Below are positions 38,472 to 50,106 of a stretch of DNA of 64,000 nucleotides, one piece after another; position 1 is the stretch's first letter, and every line of letters begins with the position of its first letter. The position numbers and the translations under genes are program-made. The DNA is from Dactylis glomerata. Taxonomy: Eukaryota > Streptophyta > Magnoliopsida > Poales > Poaceae. The notes under the pieces were generated by a model. It was given only the letters and a program-made list of their open reading frames with translations, was not told where the DNA came from and made no database searches. The DNA lies in the NCBI GenBank assembly GCA_007115705.1, contig QXEO01000338.1, positions 1,075,562 to 1,139,561 on the forward strand. The letters run 5' to 3'.

Positions 38472-39972
38472 TGATATCCCACAAGTATAGGGGATCGTGT
38501 GTAGTCTTTTCGATAAGTAAGAGTGTCGAACCCAATGAGGAGCTAAAGGTAGGATAAATGTTTCTATCAACCAATGATACAACTCTACGCATACTAAACG
38601 TTTGCATTATCTAGGAAATAAAACTAGAGCAACAATACGGGTATGAGAGATAACTTTGCAAGATAATAAATACAAGAAAGTAATTGTTAGTGCTGCAGCA
38701 ATAAAATATACTAAGTAACCATAAACTAACAGTAACATGAGTGTGGAAAAGTGGTGGTAATAGTGGTGGCTTTGTGCAAGTTCAATTAGCGAATAAATCG
38801 GGTTCATTGTCTTCGATGCAGTTTTCTATGTGGGAGAGGCTAAATATACAAGCACTTCACTACTTGGAAATACAAGTACTATATGATTGGATTGTTAGCA
38901 AGCATCCGTAAATACTAACAATGCATTAAGGTTTTCCCAACCATAGCCTTAAGTTAATGGTCCTCTTACTCCCATATGTGCAACGTTCCAGTTTGCGTCC
39001 TCAGGTTTCTGTCACTCCGGCAGAACTACCCCCTTCCTTTTGCACATACTACTAATCCTAAGATGTTTAATCCATGCATGCATAAATATAATGGACACCA
39101 AAGGACAGTACCATATCAACATACAACTCTAATGAACCAAAGACATTCAACAAATCAATCTAAGAACAAATAAACTATGCAAACATGACATAGATCATAG
39201 GATAAATATTATAGCATCAAACACCATGTTTACATAGGACGGTATAGAGGTGTGTGAGAGGATAAACCACTACATAATAGGAGGAGTTGGTGATGGAGAT
39301 AGCGGTGAAGATGGCGGAGATGAGTAGCGAGGGGCGCGGACGGTGACGGCGGCGCCGGCGTCGGCGCGGGGGACTCCCCCGCCGCCGGCATCATGGGAAG
39401 CGCCGCCCCTTAGCCCCCTTCCTTCATGGCTTCATGGGAGCCCTCCCCCATGGAGATGGGATCCATGGGGGAGGCGAAAACATGGCTCTGGCGGCTGGAA
39501 ATTCGTGGGTGGAGGTGTCCCCCACGAGCTAGGGGTCCTCCCTTTATATAGTCTCTCAGATTCCCGTCTCCCCATCTCGGGCCGCAATAGAGCGGGCTTA
39601 TCTCGGTCGTCCGAACTCAGAATCAGGTGAATTTTATGTCCAGAACATTCGCCGTGAAATTCGCTACAACTTTGTAATTGAAGATTTTTCTGTTTGACCC
39701 ATTCTTCGACCCGTAACGTGACCATCTTCAAAAAAAGTTCTGGCACAGATTTCTGAAAAGTCCCAATTTGACTCCAACAAGATTTCCACTTGTATTCTTG
39801 GTAATTCCTACACATCAAAGTGTAAAACAAGAACATTGTGCACTTTTGCAACTATTAGTAGGTTAGTTCAAATAAATCATAAAAGTGCCACAAAGTGTAG
39901 ACAAAACATGTAGCAATTGGTGTAAAACAAGCATGGAGCATCAAAAATTATAGATACGTTTGTAACGTATCA
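38472..39972 (-). repeat. Element C LTR3
   Basis: It is 1501 bp and differs from LTR1 and LTR2 at many sites in its right half (for example 39343-39420). In its left half it is the source of the variants seen in LTR2. Confidence 0.9.
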
Positions 39973-42900
39973 ACATCCCCAAGCTTAACTCCTGCTCGTC
40001 CTCGAGTAGGTAAGTGATAACAAAGGAATAATTTTTGAGGTGACATGCACCATCACAATCTTGATCATCTAAGTAAAGCATTGAGTGCTGGGATCAAAGA
40101 ACTTAAAACATGGGCATAAGAGACATAATCTTGACAATAAAAACTTAGCAACCATGTTATAACATAAAAGAAACACAAACGAAAGATAATGAATAATGAA
40201 AACATGAAAGTCAAACGTATGTTCAAATCATATGGATAAACATAACAAGTAGTTTTTAGCTTGTCCTTCATGGAATAGTAAAACATAAATGCATAGGACA
40301 CCTTCAAGTTTAAAAGGGCGACTAGATACAAATAATTTAAGAACAAGTGAAACCATAATCATAAATCAATCAATGATAAACTTTGGGACTATGCACATTA
40401 AACTCAGAATGGCAACTATGCTCTCTTAGATGGTGCATAAAGATAGAAGGTGGAGACTCAACATAAAAGTAAAGAAAGGCCCTTTACAGAGGGAAGCAGT
40501 GATTAAACATGTGCTAGAGCTTTTCATTTGTAAAACAGAGAGATAAAAACTGAGTTTTGAGAGGTGGTTGTCTTTGTCAACGACTAGCAATGGGGTTCTT
40601 ACTATCTTCCATACAAAAAGTAAGCAAGTTTTTGAGAGAGTGATTGGCACTTTGGTGCTCTTTTATAAAGCTTGGCACGCTCCCCACCTTTTTTCCTTTC
40701 ACAAACCATGGCTAACCGATTCCATCGGGTGCCCACCAACATTCACATACCATGGAGGAGTGCCTTTTTTTTCTTTTTGGAATTTAGCAATATGGAAGAT
40801 AGCAAATCCGACCACTACGTTCCCATGAGCTGAAAACAGTGTCACAAAACGAGAAGTGTTTTGAAGGTTTTTTAAAAGGTAGCACATGAAAATTTAATTG
40901 GAATGGCTTGCAAATACCATGCATAGGAATTTATAGTGGACACGTTGGAATAACTTGGTTTTTGGGAGTTGGATGCACGAGTAGAGCTCATACTCAGTAC
41001 AAAATGAGGGCTAGCAAAAGACTGGGAGCGACCAACTAAGAGAGCAATAACGGCCATAATCATGCATAATGACAAAATATTATTAAGAGAAGCATAAAAT
41101 GGCATCACAAGTCAAAAACCAAATGATCATAGAGGCTAAAGGCGACTTTGTAAGAGTCAAACATGTTGTAAGCATGCGCCAAGTCAACCCAAATAAAGCA
41201 TCAAAGGTGAAAACCAAATAAATGCTTCCACATAATAAAAACAACGCATGATTTTTTCAAAGACTCATTAAGCAATCTCAGTCATTTGAGACAAGTCATG
41301 CTACAGCAAAAATCACTAAGCATACTATCAAAATGACATCAAGCATGGCATGCAAAAGTCTAAGCCACAGTCGAAACAAGCTCCTTTTTGTACCACTTTT
41401 TGCATGAAACTTTTTCTCTTTTCTAACACCATTCAAACCTTTTTGAAATAACTCTTTTGATGAATACCAACATAGACCAGAGGTCCAAATACACCTTGAT
41501 GCAAAGATATAACAAGATCTGAACAAAAATCAAAGTGAAAAATGAAAGCTAAATGCAGTTATAGAATAAGAGAACACTCGTTGAATGATAAGAGTAAAAA
41601 CTAGAGTGTTCTTGGCAAATGAAAAGCGAGTACATCTCCTCTAAAAGAAATTTGTTGGGTTCCAACCATTTATTGCAGAAAACAAAACAAAAGAAAACTG
41701 AAAGCTAAAGTAAAGACGCTCCAAGAAAAACGCATAGTGCATGAAGCAATAAAAATATAGTGTTTTGAAAGGTGACCTGATTTTTGCCGATGAAGAAGGG
41801 GTGCCTCGGGGGCATCCCCAAGCTTTGACGCTTGTACCTCTTGGATATTTCTTGGGGTGCGTGGGCATCCCCAAGCTTGAGCTTTTGTCCATTCTTCAAT
41901 TCATCTCATCATTCTCCAATCCCTGCACTTGAAAACTTCCTTCATACAAAACTCAACACAATTCTATTAGCAACATTAGTCTAAGCATAATAATGAATCA
42001 ACCACTTTTTGCTTCAGTTTTCAACTCAAAACCACCACATATAAAGTATATACTACTGTATCAACTTCCCCAAAATTTCCGTGATCAAAAGAACTAAAAA
42101 AGAAAGCGATCAAGAGGCAAACACAAATAATGGCAGAAATCTGTCAAAACAGAGCAGCTGACAAAGGTCGAATTTTTAGAGGGTTTTCTGTTGCTCAAAT
42201 CAAAAAGTGTTAAACTAATGAAAGTTTAGATATAACCTGGGGGATATGCACAAGAAATCGCAGGTCCAAAAGATATTCTGAGAAGGTTCACGAATTTTTA
42301 CGGTGCAGCACCGAAATCTGTTTCAGGATAGCAACATCCCCAAATCTTACCTCACTCAAATTAGAGGCTTCTCTTGGCACAACAACGAAATAAAAATGAT
42401 AAGAAGAGGTTATTACAGTAGTAATAACTTCCAAGACTCAAATAAAAGAAAAAAAACTGAAAGTAAAACATTGGGTTATCTCCCAAGAGTGCTTTTCTTT
42501 AATGCCTTTCAGCTAGGCACAAAATAGAGAACCAAACAAAGAAGCAAAACAAAAGGAAATATTTTTGTTGTTTTCAATTTATAAGTGAAAATCGATTTTT
42601 TTGAGACAGCTACGTAACTCAAATCAGAAAAAGTTAGTCTAATAAAAGAAAGATAATAAGCATTACTTTGCACTCAAGAAATTTCAGGTCAATATCACGT
42701 TCTAGTGATTTTAAACATTTTATACGGTGAAGCATAGAAAATCTGTTTTTGGACAGCAAAGCAAAACTATCAACTTCCATGTAACTAGGAACTACAATTA
42801 TCACTTAACTTTTATGGTACAAAGGAATATGTACAATATATACAATATATACAAGTTTTTAACTGAAAAGCTTCCATGGAAAGATTTGTTTCGGTTTCAT

Positions 42901-43149
42901 AGGCATGAACACAAGTGTTCAAGGTCGACCCCCACTTAACCATTACTCATCTTTCCAATCACTTTCCTTTTTGAAAACATTTTTAGGTAACAAGTACAAC
43001 TAATTTTTTTTGTAATTCGCATTCCCTATTCATATAAGATAGAGAACAACTTAAAAAGTAAAAACTATTTAGAGATAAAGCAAACAAGTGCACACAAGAA
43101 TATTCACCCACATGCAATTGCTCCCCGGCAACAGCGCGTGAAAAGGTCT
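39973..43149 (-). other. Element C internal region 3, with a 0.7-kb deletion
   Basis: It is more diverged than regions 1 and 2 and lacks about 707 bp corresponding to 31837-32543. The junction at 42585-42590 is GTGAAA, which flanks both ends of the missing part in region 1 (31837-31842 and 32544-32549). The PBS is damaged (43122-43138). The polypurine tract at 39974-39986 is intact. Confidence 0.88.
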
Positions 43150-44659
43150 TGATATCCCACAAGTATAGGGGATCGTGTGTAGCCTTTTCGATAAGTAAGA
43201 GTGTCGAACCCAACGAGGAGCTAAAGGTAGGATAAATGTTCTCTCAAGTTCTATCAACCAATGATACAACTCTACGCACACTAAATATTTGCATTATCTA
43301 GGAAATAAAACTAGAGCAACAATACAGGTATGAGAGATAACTTTGCAAGATAATAAATACAAGAAAGTAATTGTTAGTGCTGCAGCAATAAAATATACTA
43401 AGTAACCATAAACTAACAGTACCATGAGTGTGGAAAAGTGGTGGTAATAGTGGTGGCTTTATGCAAGTTCAATTAGCGAATAAATTGGGTTCATTGTCTT
43501 CGATGCAGTTTTCTATGTGGGAGAGGCTAAATATACAAGCACTTCACTACTTGGAAATACAAGTACTATATGATTGAATTGTTAGCAAGCATCCGCAAAT
43601 ACTAACAATGCATTAAGGTTAACCCAACCATAGCCTTAAGTTAATGGTCATCTTACTCCCATACGTGCAACATTCCGGTTTGCGTCCTCATGTTTCTGTC
43701 ACTCCGGCAGAACTACCCCCTTCCTTTTGCACATACTACTAACCCTAAGATATTTAATCCATACGCGCATAAATATAATGGACACCAAAGGACAGTACCA
43801 TATCAACATACAACTCTAATGAACCAAAGACATTAAACAAATTAATCTAAGAACAAATAAACTATGCAAACATGACATAGATCATAGGATAAATATTATA
43901 GCATCAAACACCATGTTTACATAGGACGGTACAGAGGTGTGTGAGAGGATAAATCACTGCATAATAGGAGGAGTTGGTGATGGAGATAGCGGTGAAGATG
44001 GCGGAGATGAGTAGCGAGGGGTGCGGACGGCGACGGCGGCGGCGGCGCCAGCGCGGGGGACTCCCCCGCCGTCGGCATCATGGGGAGCGCCGCCCCTTAG
44101 CCCCCTTCCTTCATGGCTTCATGGGAGCCCTCCCCCATGGAGATGGGATCCATGGGGGAGGCGAAAACGTGGCTCTGGTGGCTGCAAATTCGTGAGTGGA
44201 GGTGTCCCCCACGAGCTAGGGTTCCTCCCTTTATATAGTCTCTCGGAATCCCGTCTCTCCATCTTGGGCCGCAATGGAGCGGGCTTAGCTCGGTCGTCCG
44301 GACTTGGAATCAGGTGAATTGTATGTCCAGAACGTTTGCCGTGAAATTCCCTACAACTTTTTAATTGAAGAGTTTTCCGTTTGATGCCGTCTTCGACCTG
44401 TAACGTGACCATCTTCGAAAAAAGTTCTGGCACAGATTTCTGGAAAGTCCCAATTTGACTCCATCAAGGTTTCCACTTGTATTCTTGGTAATTCCTACAC
44501 ATCAAAGTGTAAAACAAGAACATTGTGCACTTTTGCAACTATTAGTAGGCTGTTTCAAATAAATCATGAAAGTGCCACAAAGTGTAGACAAAACATATAG
44601 CAATTGGTGGAAAACAAGCATGGAGCATCAAAAATTATTGATACATTTGCAACGTATCA
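43150..44659 (-). repeat. Element C LTR4
   Basis: The 1510-bp right terminal copy ends at the target duplication ACCCC (44660-44664). Like LTR1 it keeps the 12-bp stretch absent from LTR2 and LTR3. On the minus strand this is the 5' LTR of the array. Confidence 0.9.
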
Positions 44660-44664
44660 ACCCC

Positions 44665-44683
44665 CTATACTTGTGGGTTATCA
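44665..44683 (+). repeat. Element A 3' LTR, last 19 bases
   Basis: It resumes the A LTR exactly where C interrupted it and ends GGGTTATCA. CCCCC at 44684-44688 matches the duplication left of A at 2083-2087. Confidence 0.93.
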
Positions 44684-45950
44684 CCCCCCTTTAAAGTATG
44701 TAGTTTAGGGTTCTTCCCTAGTTTCGGCTCTATGCCGTGTAGGAGCTGCTCGCCGGCGTCCTTGGGCGGCGCTGGCCGGCGACTTAAGCCCCCCCTCTCC
44801 GGCATCCTTGGTGGACGGCAGCCAGGGCTAGCTCAGGCCAAAGCTCATCTAATAAGCCCGCCCCTTGTGCTGGGTCGAGGTCTCCGGCTCAAGATCTGAC
44901 TATTTCCTCCTGAGCTCGTCGTGGTGACGGGATTGGTGGGGATTGGTTCAATCTGGACTCCGGCAACCTTGATCTGTGGCAGAGGTCCCTGCAGCAGGCT
45001 CATCTTTCTTCTTCGGTCGGTCGTGGTGGCAGGGCCGGGGCTTGGACGGGTCGGCTCCTCCTCTGCTCGCTGCTGCTCGATTGCGGCTTCTCTTCTTCTT
45101 GCTGGACGACCATGGCGGCGAGGAACAAGAGAGGTGAAGCAGAGATTCTGGCGGTCTTTGTGTCTCCAGAGGGTTCTCCTCGGTGGTGCTCTCCCCTCTG
45201 GCGCTCCCGCATGGTGCAAGAGGGTCGCCCAGGCTGGTCTCCGACAAGCCCCTCCGGTGGGGGTTCGTTGCTGAGACCATCTTGGTCGGGGGCACTACTA
45301 ATAAGTGCGTCATGGCCATCCCCTTTGTCTGCAGGATCGACGAGCCTTCTCGTCTGGCGCTCTACGGATCTAGTTGATGGCGTGGTTAGCGTCCCACTGG
45401 TAGCCCTTGGGTGCTCCTCCTCCACTTGGTCGGCCTCGGTGGCGAGGGAGGGGACGAAGACTGCCTAGTGCTACTGATGCGCCGGTGTTGGCCCGGTGCA
45501 TTTTTCGAGCTCATCATCGCGGACGCCTTCATCGCCTCTGAGATACTCTGCCGGCAAGGTGGCAACCGTTCAACCTCCATGATGGAGGCCATCTCCCGGC
45601 ACTGCCGCGGGTGCTCGAACTCTCTCCGATGTGAAGTGATTCGTTCCCTGCATCGGACTGAGGGACCGCGGTGGATGTTAGTCATCGGAAGGGGGCTCCC
45701 GAGCAGTTGGTCCCTGCTCCTCGGCGGTCACGCCTCGAGGCAAAAGGTGACAGAGAAGCCAGGGGACTTGATCGCTTTTCTATCTTTAGTTTCAAGGTGG
45801 TTTTTGTAAAAAGTCTGGCCTTTTCTTTGGATAGGAGATCCGCTAGGACTAAATTAGTAAAGGCCACGCTTAATCTTGTACCTGTCACCAGTTATGAATG
45901 AATCCTCGGGGTCCTTCCAGACCCCCCCCCCCCCCCCCCCCCCGTTCTAA
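44684..45950. other. GC-rich right flank of the nest with poly-C tract, unclassified
   Basis: It is continuous with 1-447 after removal of the insertions. It is GC-rich with overlapping open frames on both strands (about 44845-45425 and 45112-45809), none with a recognisable domain. These are what GC-rich DNA gives by chance. Near the end is a segment resembling a transcript 3' end (45870-45905) followed by 22 C residues (45922-45943) and an A-rich stretch. An old non-LTR element or pseudogene is possible but not shown. Confidence 0.4.
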
Positions 45951-47090
45951 AAAAACATCTCAGGCGTTGTTGCGGAATGTTAGTGTGTCAGATAGCTTGA
46001 CAAAGAGGCACACTAAGGAGAAAATAGTAAGAAAATGAATGAAATAAAGATTTCATATAATATTTACTATGAAAGGACACTAGAGAAGGCCATCACACTT
46101 TTAGCTCATGTAAGTAAAAGAAATATGAATCTTAAAAAGACATACATATAATGAGGAACAAAGCTTATCAAACTACTCTCTAGGTCTCTATCAGTAGCTA
46201 ATGACTTACATCAAAGTAACAAAACATAATTGAAGGGTAGATAATCATGATAAACAAAATCACTATTAAGCTTAACCAGATAACTGCTTTTCATGATAGC
46301 ATCAAAGTGGTCAAATATTTAGCTCATCTCATAGGATAGACATTGCACTAACTATCGAGGTGAGAAGTATTATCTGAACCACATACATGCTTTCTATTTT
46401 ACTTTTATTTTTATTTTGATGTTTTTTTCATTTGATGATTTATTTTTATTTTCATCTTTGAATTTTTTTCATAAAATGCATGAAGATTTTTTCCATTTCT
46501 TCCCATAAATACATGGTTTTCATGGTAGTTTCCCTTTTCATTTTTCGTTATAAATATATGAAGTCTATGAACAAACAATTTGATGTGTATGAGAATTTTA
46601 GTAGTACTTATATAGGCATAATTTTGGTTATATGTAAATTTATTTATGTTTATTACTTTGATTAGAAATAAATTAATTATTTTTTTAGCTGTGAACTTAA
46701 ATTCAGAATTACATGAACACACTAGACGCTAACATTTTCTGCAAACATTATGGACAAGATAAAAACTATTACCATATTATTGAGGATAACTTGTTTAAAA
46801 CACGCTTCTCTATTTTCTTCCCACTGAAATGGTTTTACTGTTTATTTTGAGGACTAAAAAACTATTTTTCCTCTAATTGAAAAAGGTTGCATGAATAATT
46901 TAGTAGTACAACTTAGTATAAAGTTATACTAGTAAATTTTTTTATTGGAGCAAATATCCTCGTTATTGGGCCGCATATAAATGCGACAGATCTTGAGGCA
47001 GAGCCTTACTCGTTATTAATACAGCTAATAGGCCAGCCAGGTGGGGGCTCCTACTCTCCGCGCGTTAGCGTGACTTACTCCGCTCCGTCT
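45951..47090. other. AT-rich intergenic sequence
   Basis: No gene, RNA gene or clear repeat is seen. Frames of 60-103 codons around 46411-46722 are compositional. The last five bases, CGTCT (47086-47090), are the probable left target duplication of the next solo LTR. Confidence 0.6.
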
Positions 47091-48749
47091 TGATACATCT
47101 CAAACGTATCTATAATTTTTTATGCTCTATGCTTATTCTTACATCATTTGCTTTGTGTTTTGTTACACTTCATGGCATTTTAGGCATTTTCCGGAACTAA
47201 CCTATTAACAAGATGCCATAGTGCCAGTTCCCTGTTTTCTGCTGTTTTTGTGTTTTAGAAAAGTTACACGGGAAATATTCTTGGAATTGGACGAAACAAA
47301 AGCCGAACCTTTTATTTTTACCGAAGCTTCGCGAAGACCGAAGATGAGACGAAAGGGGGCCAGAGGCCAGCCACACCACAGGGGGGCGCGGCCCAGCCCC
47401 CTAGCCGCGCCCACCCATGGTGAGGCCGCCTGGCCCACCTCCTGACGACGCCCCTTCGCCTCTAAAGTCCTCTCGATGGGAAAAACCTAAGGGACAGATC
47501 GCTTTTCCCAGAAACATACTGCAAGCCGCCACCGTCGTTGAAATGAGATCAGGAGGATCCAAGACCGCTTCCCGGCACCCTACCGGAGAGGATAATCCCT
47601 GCCGGTGGCCTTCTCCACCACCATGGTCGCCTCTGGAGTGATGTGTGAGTAGTCTACCTTGGACTACGGGTCCATAGCAGTAGCTAGATGGTTGTCTTCT
47701 CTACCATGTGTTTCATGTTTAGATCTTGTGAGCTGCCCTACATGATCAAGATCATCTTTATGTAATCATACATGTTGTGTTTGTTGGGATCCGATGAGTA
47801 TTGGTACTATATCAAGTTGATGTGCTGAATTATATCTTATGTTATCTCTATGTTATTTATGATCTTGCATGCTTTCCATTGCTAGTAGCTATCTTGGCCG
47901 AGTAGATGCTAGTAACTCCAAGAGAGAGTATTTATGCTCGATAGTTGGGTTCATGCCTCTATTTAATCTGGGGGAGTGATAGATACCTCTAAGGTTGTAG
48001 ATGTGCTGTTGCTACTAGGGAGAAAACAACATTCTTGTGTCTAAGAATATTTGCTTTGTTTATATTATGTACTTTGCTTAATGTAATTATCTGGTGTTCG
48101 CAACTTAATACTCAAGGGGTCTTCGGATGATTCCCCGCGAGTGGATTTTTAGTCATAGATGCAGTTGGATTACGGTCTGTGTATTTTATCGTAATGCCCA
48201 GAGTAAGCCTCATAGTGATCCTCGTAATGTATGTACGTTATCTTTACTCTATCAATTGCCCAACTGTAATTTATTTACCCAACATGCTTTATTTATCTTA
48301 TGGAGAGATACGACTAGTGAATTGTGGACCCCAGTCCAATTTCTTTTACATTGTTACACCGTTTTACTTTACTTGAACTATTTACTTTACTTGTATTACT
48401 ATTATCCTTTTACCACTCGATACGCTCATTCCTTTGTTTACAGCAAACCAATGAGATTGATAACCTCATCGTAAGTTAGGAGCAAAGTACTTGTTTGTGT
48501 TGTGTGCAGGTTTCACGTTGCTGCTAGGTGAAGAAGCTCCTACGTCAACTACGCACCAGCAAGTTGTCTGGCGCCATTGTTCGGAGTGTCGCGAAGCTAG
48601 CAAACATCACATTCTTAAGTTTGGCTTTCTCCTACTGGATTGATTACCTTGGTTTCATAACTGAGGGAAAACTTGCTGCTCTGCTCATCACACATTCTCT
48701 TAGGGTTCCCAACTGGTCGGTCATTTACATCATCAACACCGCACCATCA
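47091..48749 (+). mobile_element. Solo LTR 2, Athila-like Gypsy
   Basis: The 1659 bp run from TGATACATC to CACCATCA and resemble solo LTR 1 and the B LTRs along their length. Flanks are CGTCT (47086-47090) and CGCCT (48750-48754), a 5-bp duplication with one change. The TATA region reads CTCTAAAG and is damaged. No internal sequence follows. Confidence 0.82.
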
Positions 48750-48767
48750 CGCCTGCGTGACGTTGGT

Positions 48768-49252
48768 GTTGGGCCGGCCCAGGTAGTGCTTTTTCTCTAT
48801 TTTTTCCCTTTTTTTTATTTCCTGTTTTATTTTGTAAAATTTTAACAATTTAAATTTTGAATTTTTTTAGATTTCAAATGTGAACAAATTTGAAATATGA
48901 ACAAATTTCGAATTTGTTCAAAATTTGAACAGAATTCGAATTTGAATAAATTTCAAATTAGAATAAATTTTGATTTTGAACAAATTTGAGATATGAACAA
49001 ATTTGAGATATGAACAAATTTTAGATATGAACAAATTTGTTCAAATATGAAATTTATTCAAATTTGAAATTTGTCCAAATTTAAAAATTATTCAATTTCC
49101 AAAAATGTTCAAAAGTAAAAATTGTTTAAATGTAAAAAATATTCAAATTTGAACCAGAAACCTGGGAAGAAACCTAAAAAAAGGCAAACCAAAAAAATCT
49201 GGAACAAAAAAACAAAAAACTAGCTATAGCCGCACTAATGGGCTGGCCTAAC
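48768..49252. mobile_element. Small inverted-repeat element, MITE-like, AT-rich core
   Basis: The ends GTTGGGCCGGCCC (48768) and, on the other strand, GTTAGGCCAGCCC (from 49252) pair at 11 of 13 bases, and both continue to TAGTGC. The core (48840-49150) is made of repeated, partly palindromic units of the type AACAAATTTGA. There is no coding capacity and the target duplication is not clear. It could instead be a simple-sequence region that happens to have paired ends. Confidence 0.4.
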
Positions 49253-50106
49253 GTCGTGCCACACGTGGACCGAGGTTCCGCCCCGCTAACTGATGGAGCA
49301 TAGGAATTGTCCAGGTTCACTTCCCTAGTACCCTAAAAAAAGGAAAACTTCCCTGCACGCCGACGGCCCTTCTCCATCCGGTAGCATCTGCTGGCCTTCA
49401 GATGGCTGATTAGCACGGATGCCCCGTCCGGTGGAAGAAGACCGAACTAGCGAATCAGCGGGTGACGCGGTCCATCCACTCTCAGAGGAACCAACCACGC
49501 TAATTAAAAATTCTCCGAATTAATGAAAGCAAAGTGGATTAGTCGCTCATGATTCAAAAATGATGGTGAAAAATGCATTCATGTGCGCTCCTACTCGATT
49601 ATAGACAAAAGGCGCTTTTCCTACCGTAGGCCGGCGATTGCTTTATGCGCGAGCTTAGCTTTCCAAGCCGATACTATTCGAGCTCAAATTAAAATCAGAT
49701 TCCGTGCTGGCGTGCTGCGACTTTTGCTTGGAACATATATAAAAATGCCCAAAAAACTTTTTGAAAACCTACCGCATTAGCGTAATATATATGCCTAACC
49801 TCTCGAATTAAATAAGCAGCCTTGATCTCGCGTGCGTCAAACCCAAATGAGACTGTTATGTAGTGCTGTCAACGCGCCGAGCAAAGTACATCCATCGCGT
49901 ATGATTTTCTCAACCCATTAGCGGCCATTTTACACGTGATCGATATATCATACGCGCCGTGACTAAGTTCTGACAAAATAAATGTAGGTTTTGATAAGCA
50001 TGTTTCCCTGATTATTCGGAAGCAACATGAGAGATGCATGACACGTGAATACAGTACATTATAATTGCATGTGTCGTCTCTCGCAACAAAAAATGTTCAA
50101 ATATTC
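49253..50106. other. Intergenic sequence
   Basis: No gene or repeat is recognised. The longest frame, 49583-49780, has no domain. Confidence 0.5.

Larger units (their letters stand above)
27723..44659 (-). mobile_element. Element C: non-coding Gypsy relative as a tandem of four LTRs and three internal regions
   Basis: The whole block lies between ACCCC at 27718-27722 and ACCCC at 44660-44664, so it entered A as one insertion. On the minus strand, LTRs of about 1.5 kb start TGATACGTTG and end GGGATATCA. Order on the plus strand is LTR1 27723-29223, internal 29224-33100, LTR2 33101-34593, internal 34594-38471, LTR3 38472-39972, internal 39973-43149, LTR4 43150-44659. Each internal region has a tRNA-Asp PBS and a polypurine tract but no gag or pol. 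A single insertion with extra units points to unequal recombination between LTRs after insertion. Confidence 0.92.
2088..44683 (+). mobile_element. Element A: full-length Athila-type Gypsy retrotransposon, interrupted by B/B' and C
   Basis: The outer borders are TGATACGTCC at 2088 and GGGTTATCA ending at 44683, flanked by CCCCC (2083-2087 and 44684-44688). The 5' LTR is 2088-3056 plus 18449-18995 and the 3' LTR is 26226-27722 plus 44665-44683. Each sums to 1516 bp once the insertions are removed, which supports these borders. The internal region is 18996-26225. Without insertions the element is about 10.3 kb. It carries a tRNA-Asp primer-binding site, gag-protease-RT-RNase H-integrase in one frame, a small ORF after pol, a long 3' non-coding region and a polypurine tract. 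The gag motifs, PBS and extra ORF after pol fit the Athila lineage. Several stops and a frameshift make this copy non-functional. Confidence 0.93.

Noticed and set aside
27723..44659. Large direct repeats that could suggest a CRISPR or satellite array
   Set aside because: The repeat unit is an LTR plus internal region with PBS and PPT. It is a retrotransposon tandem.
44845..45809. Several frames of 100-140 codons on both strands in the GC-rich flank
   Set aside because: Overlapping frames on both strands without motifs are expected in GC-rich DNA. No start context or splice structure stands out.
45922..45943. 22-base poly-C tract
   Set aside because: It may be real but could also be an assembly or sequencing artefact. 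No function can be assigned.
48840..49150. AT-rich palindromic stretch as a possible matrix attachment site or origin
   Set aside because: Low-complexity sequence of this type is common in grass intergenic DNA and nothing specific supports a function.
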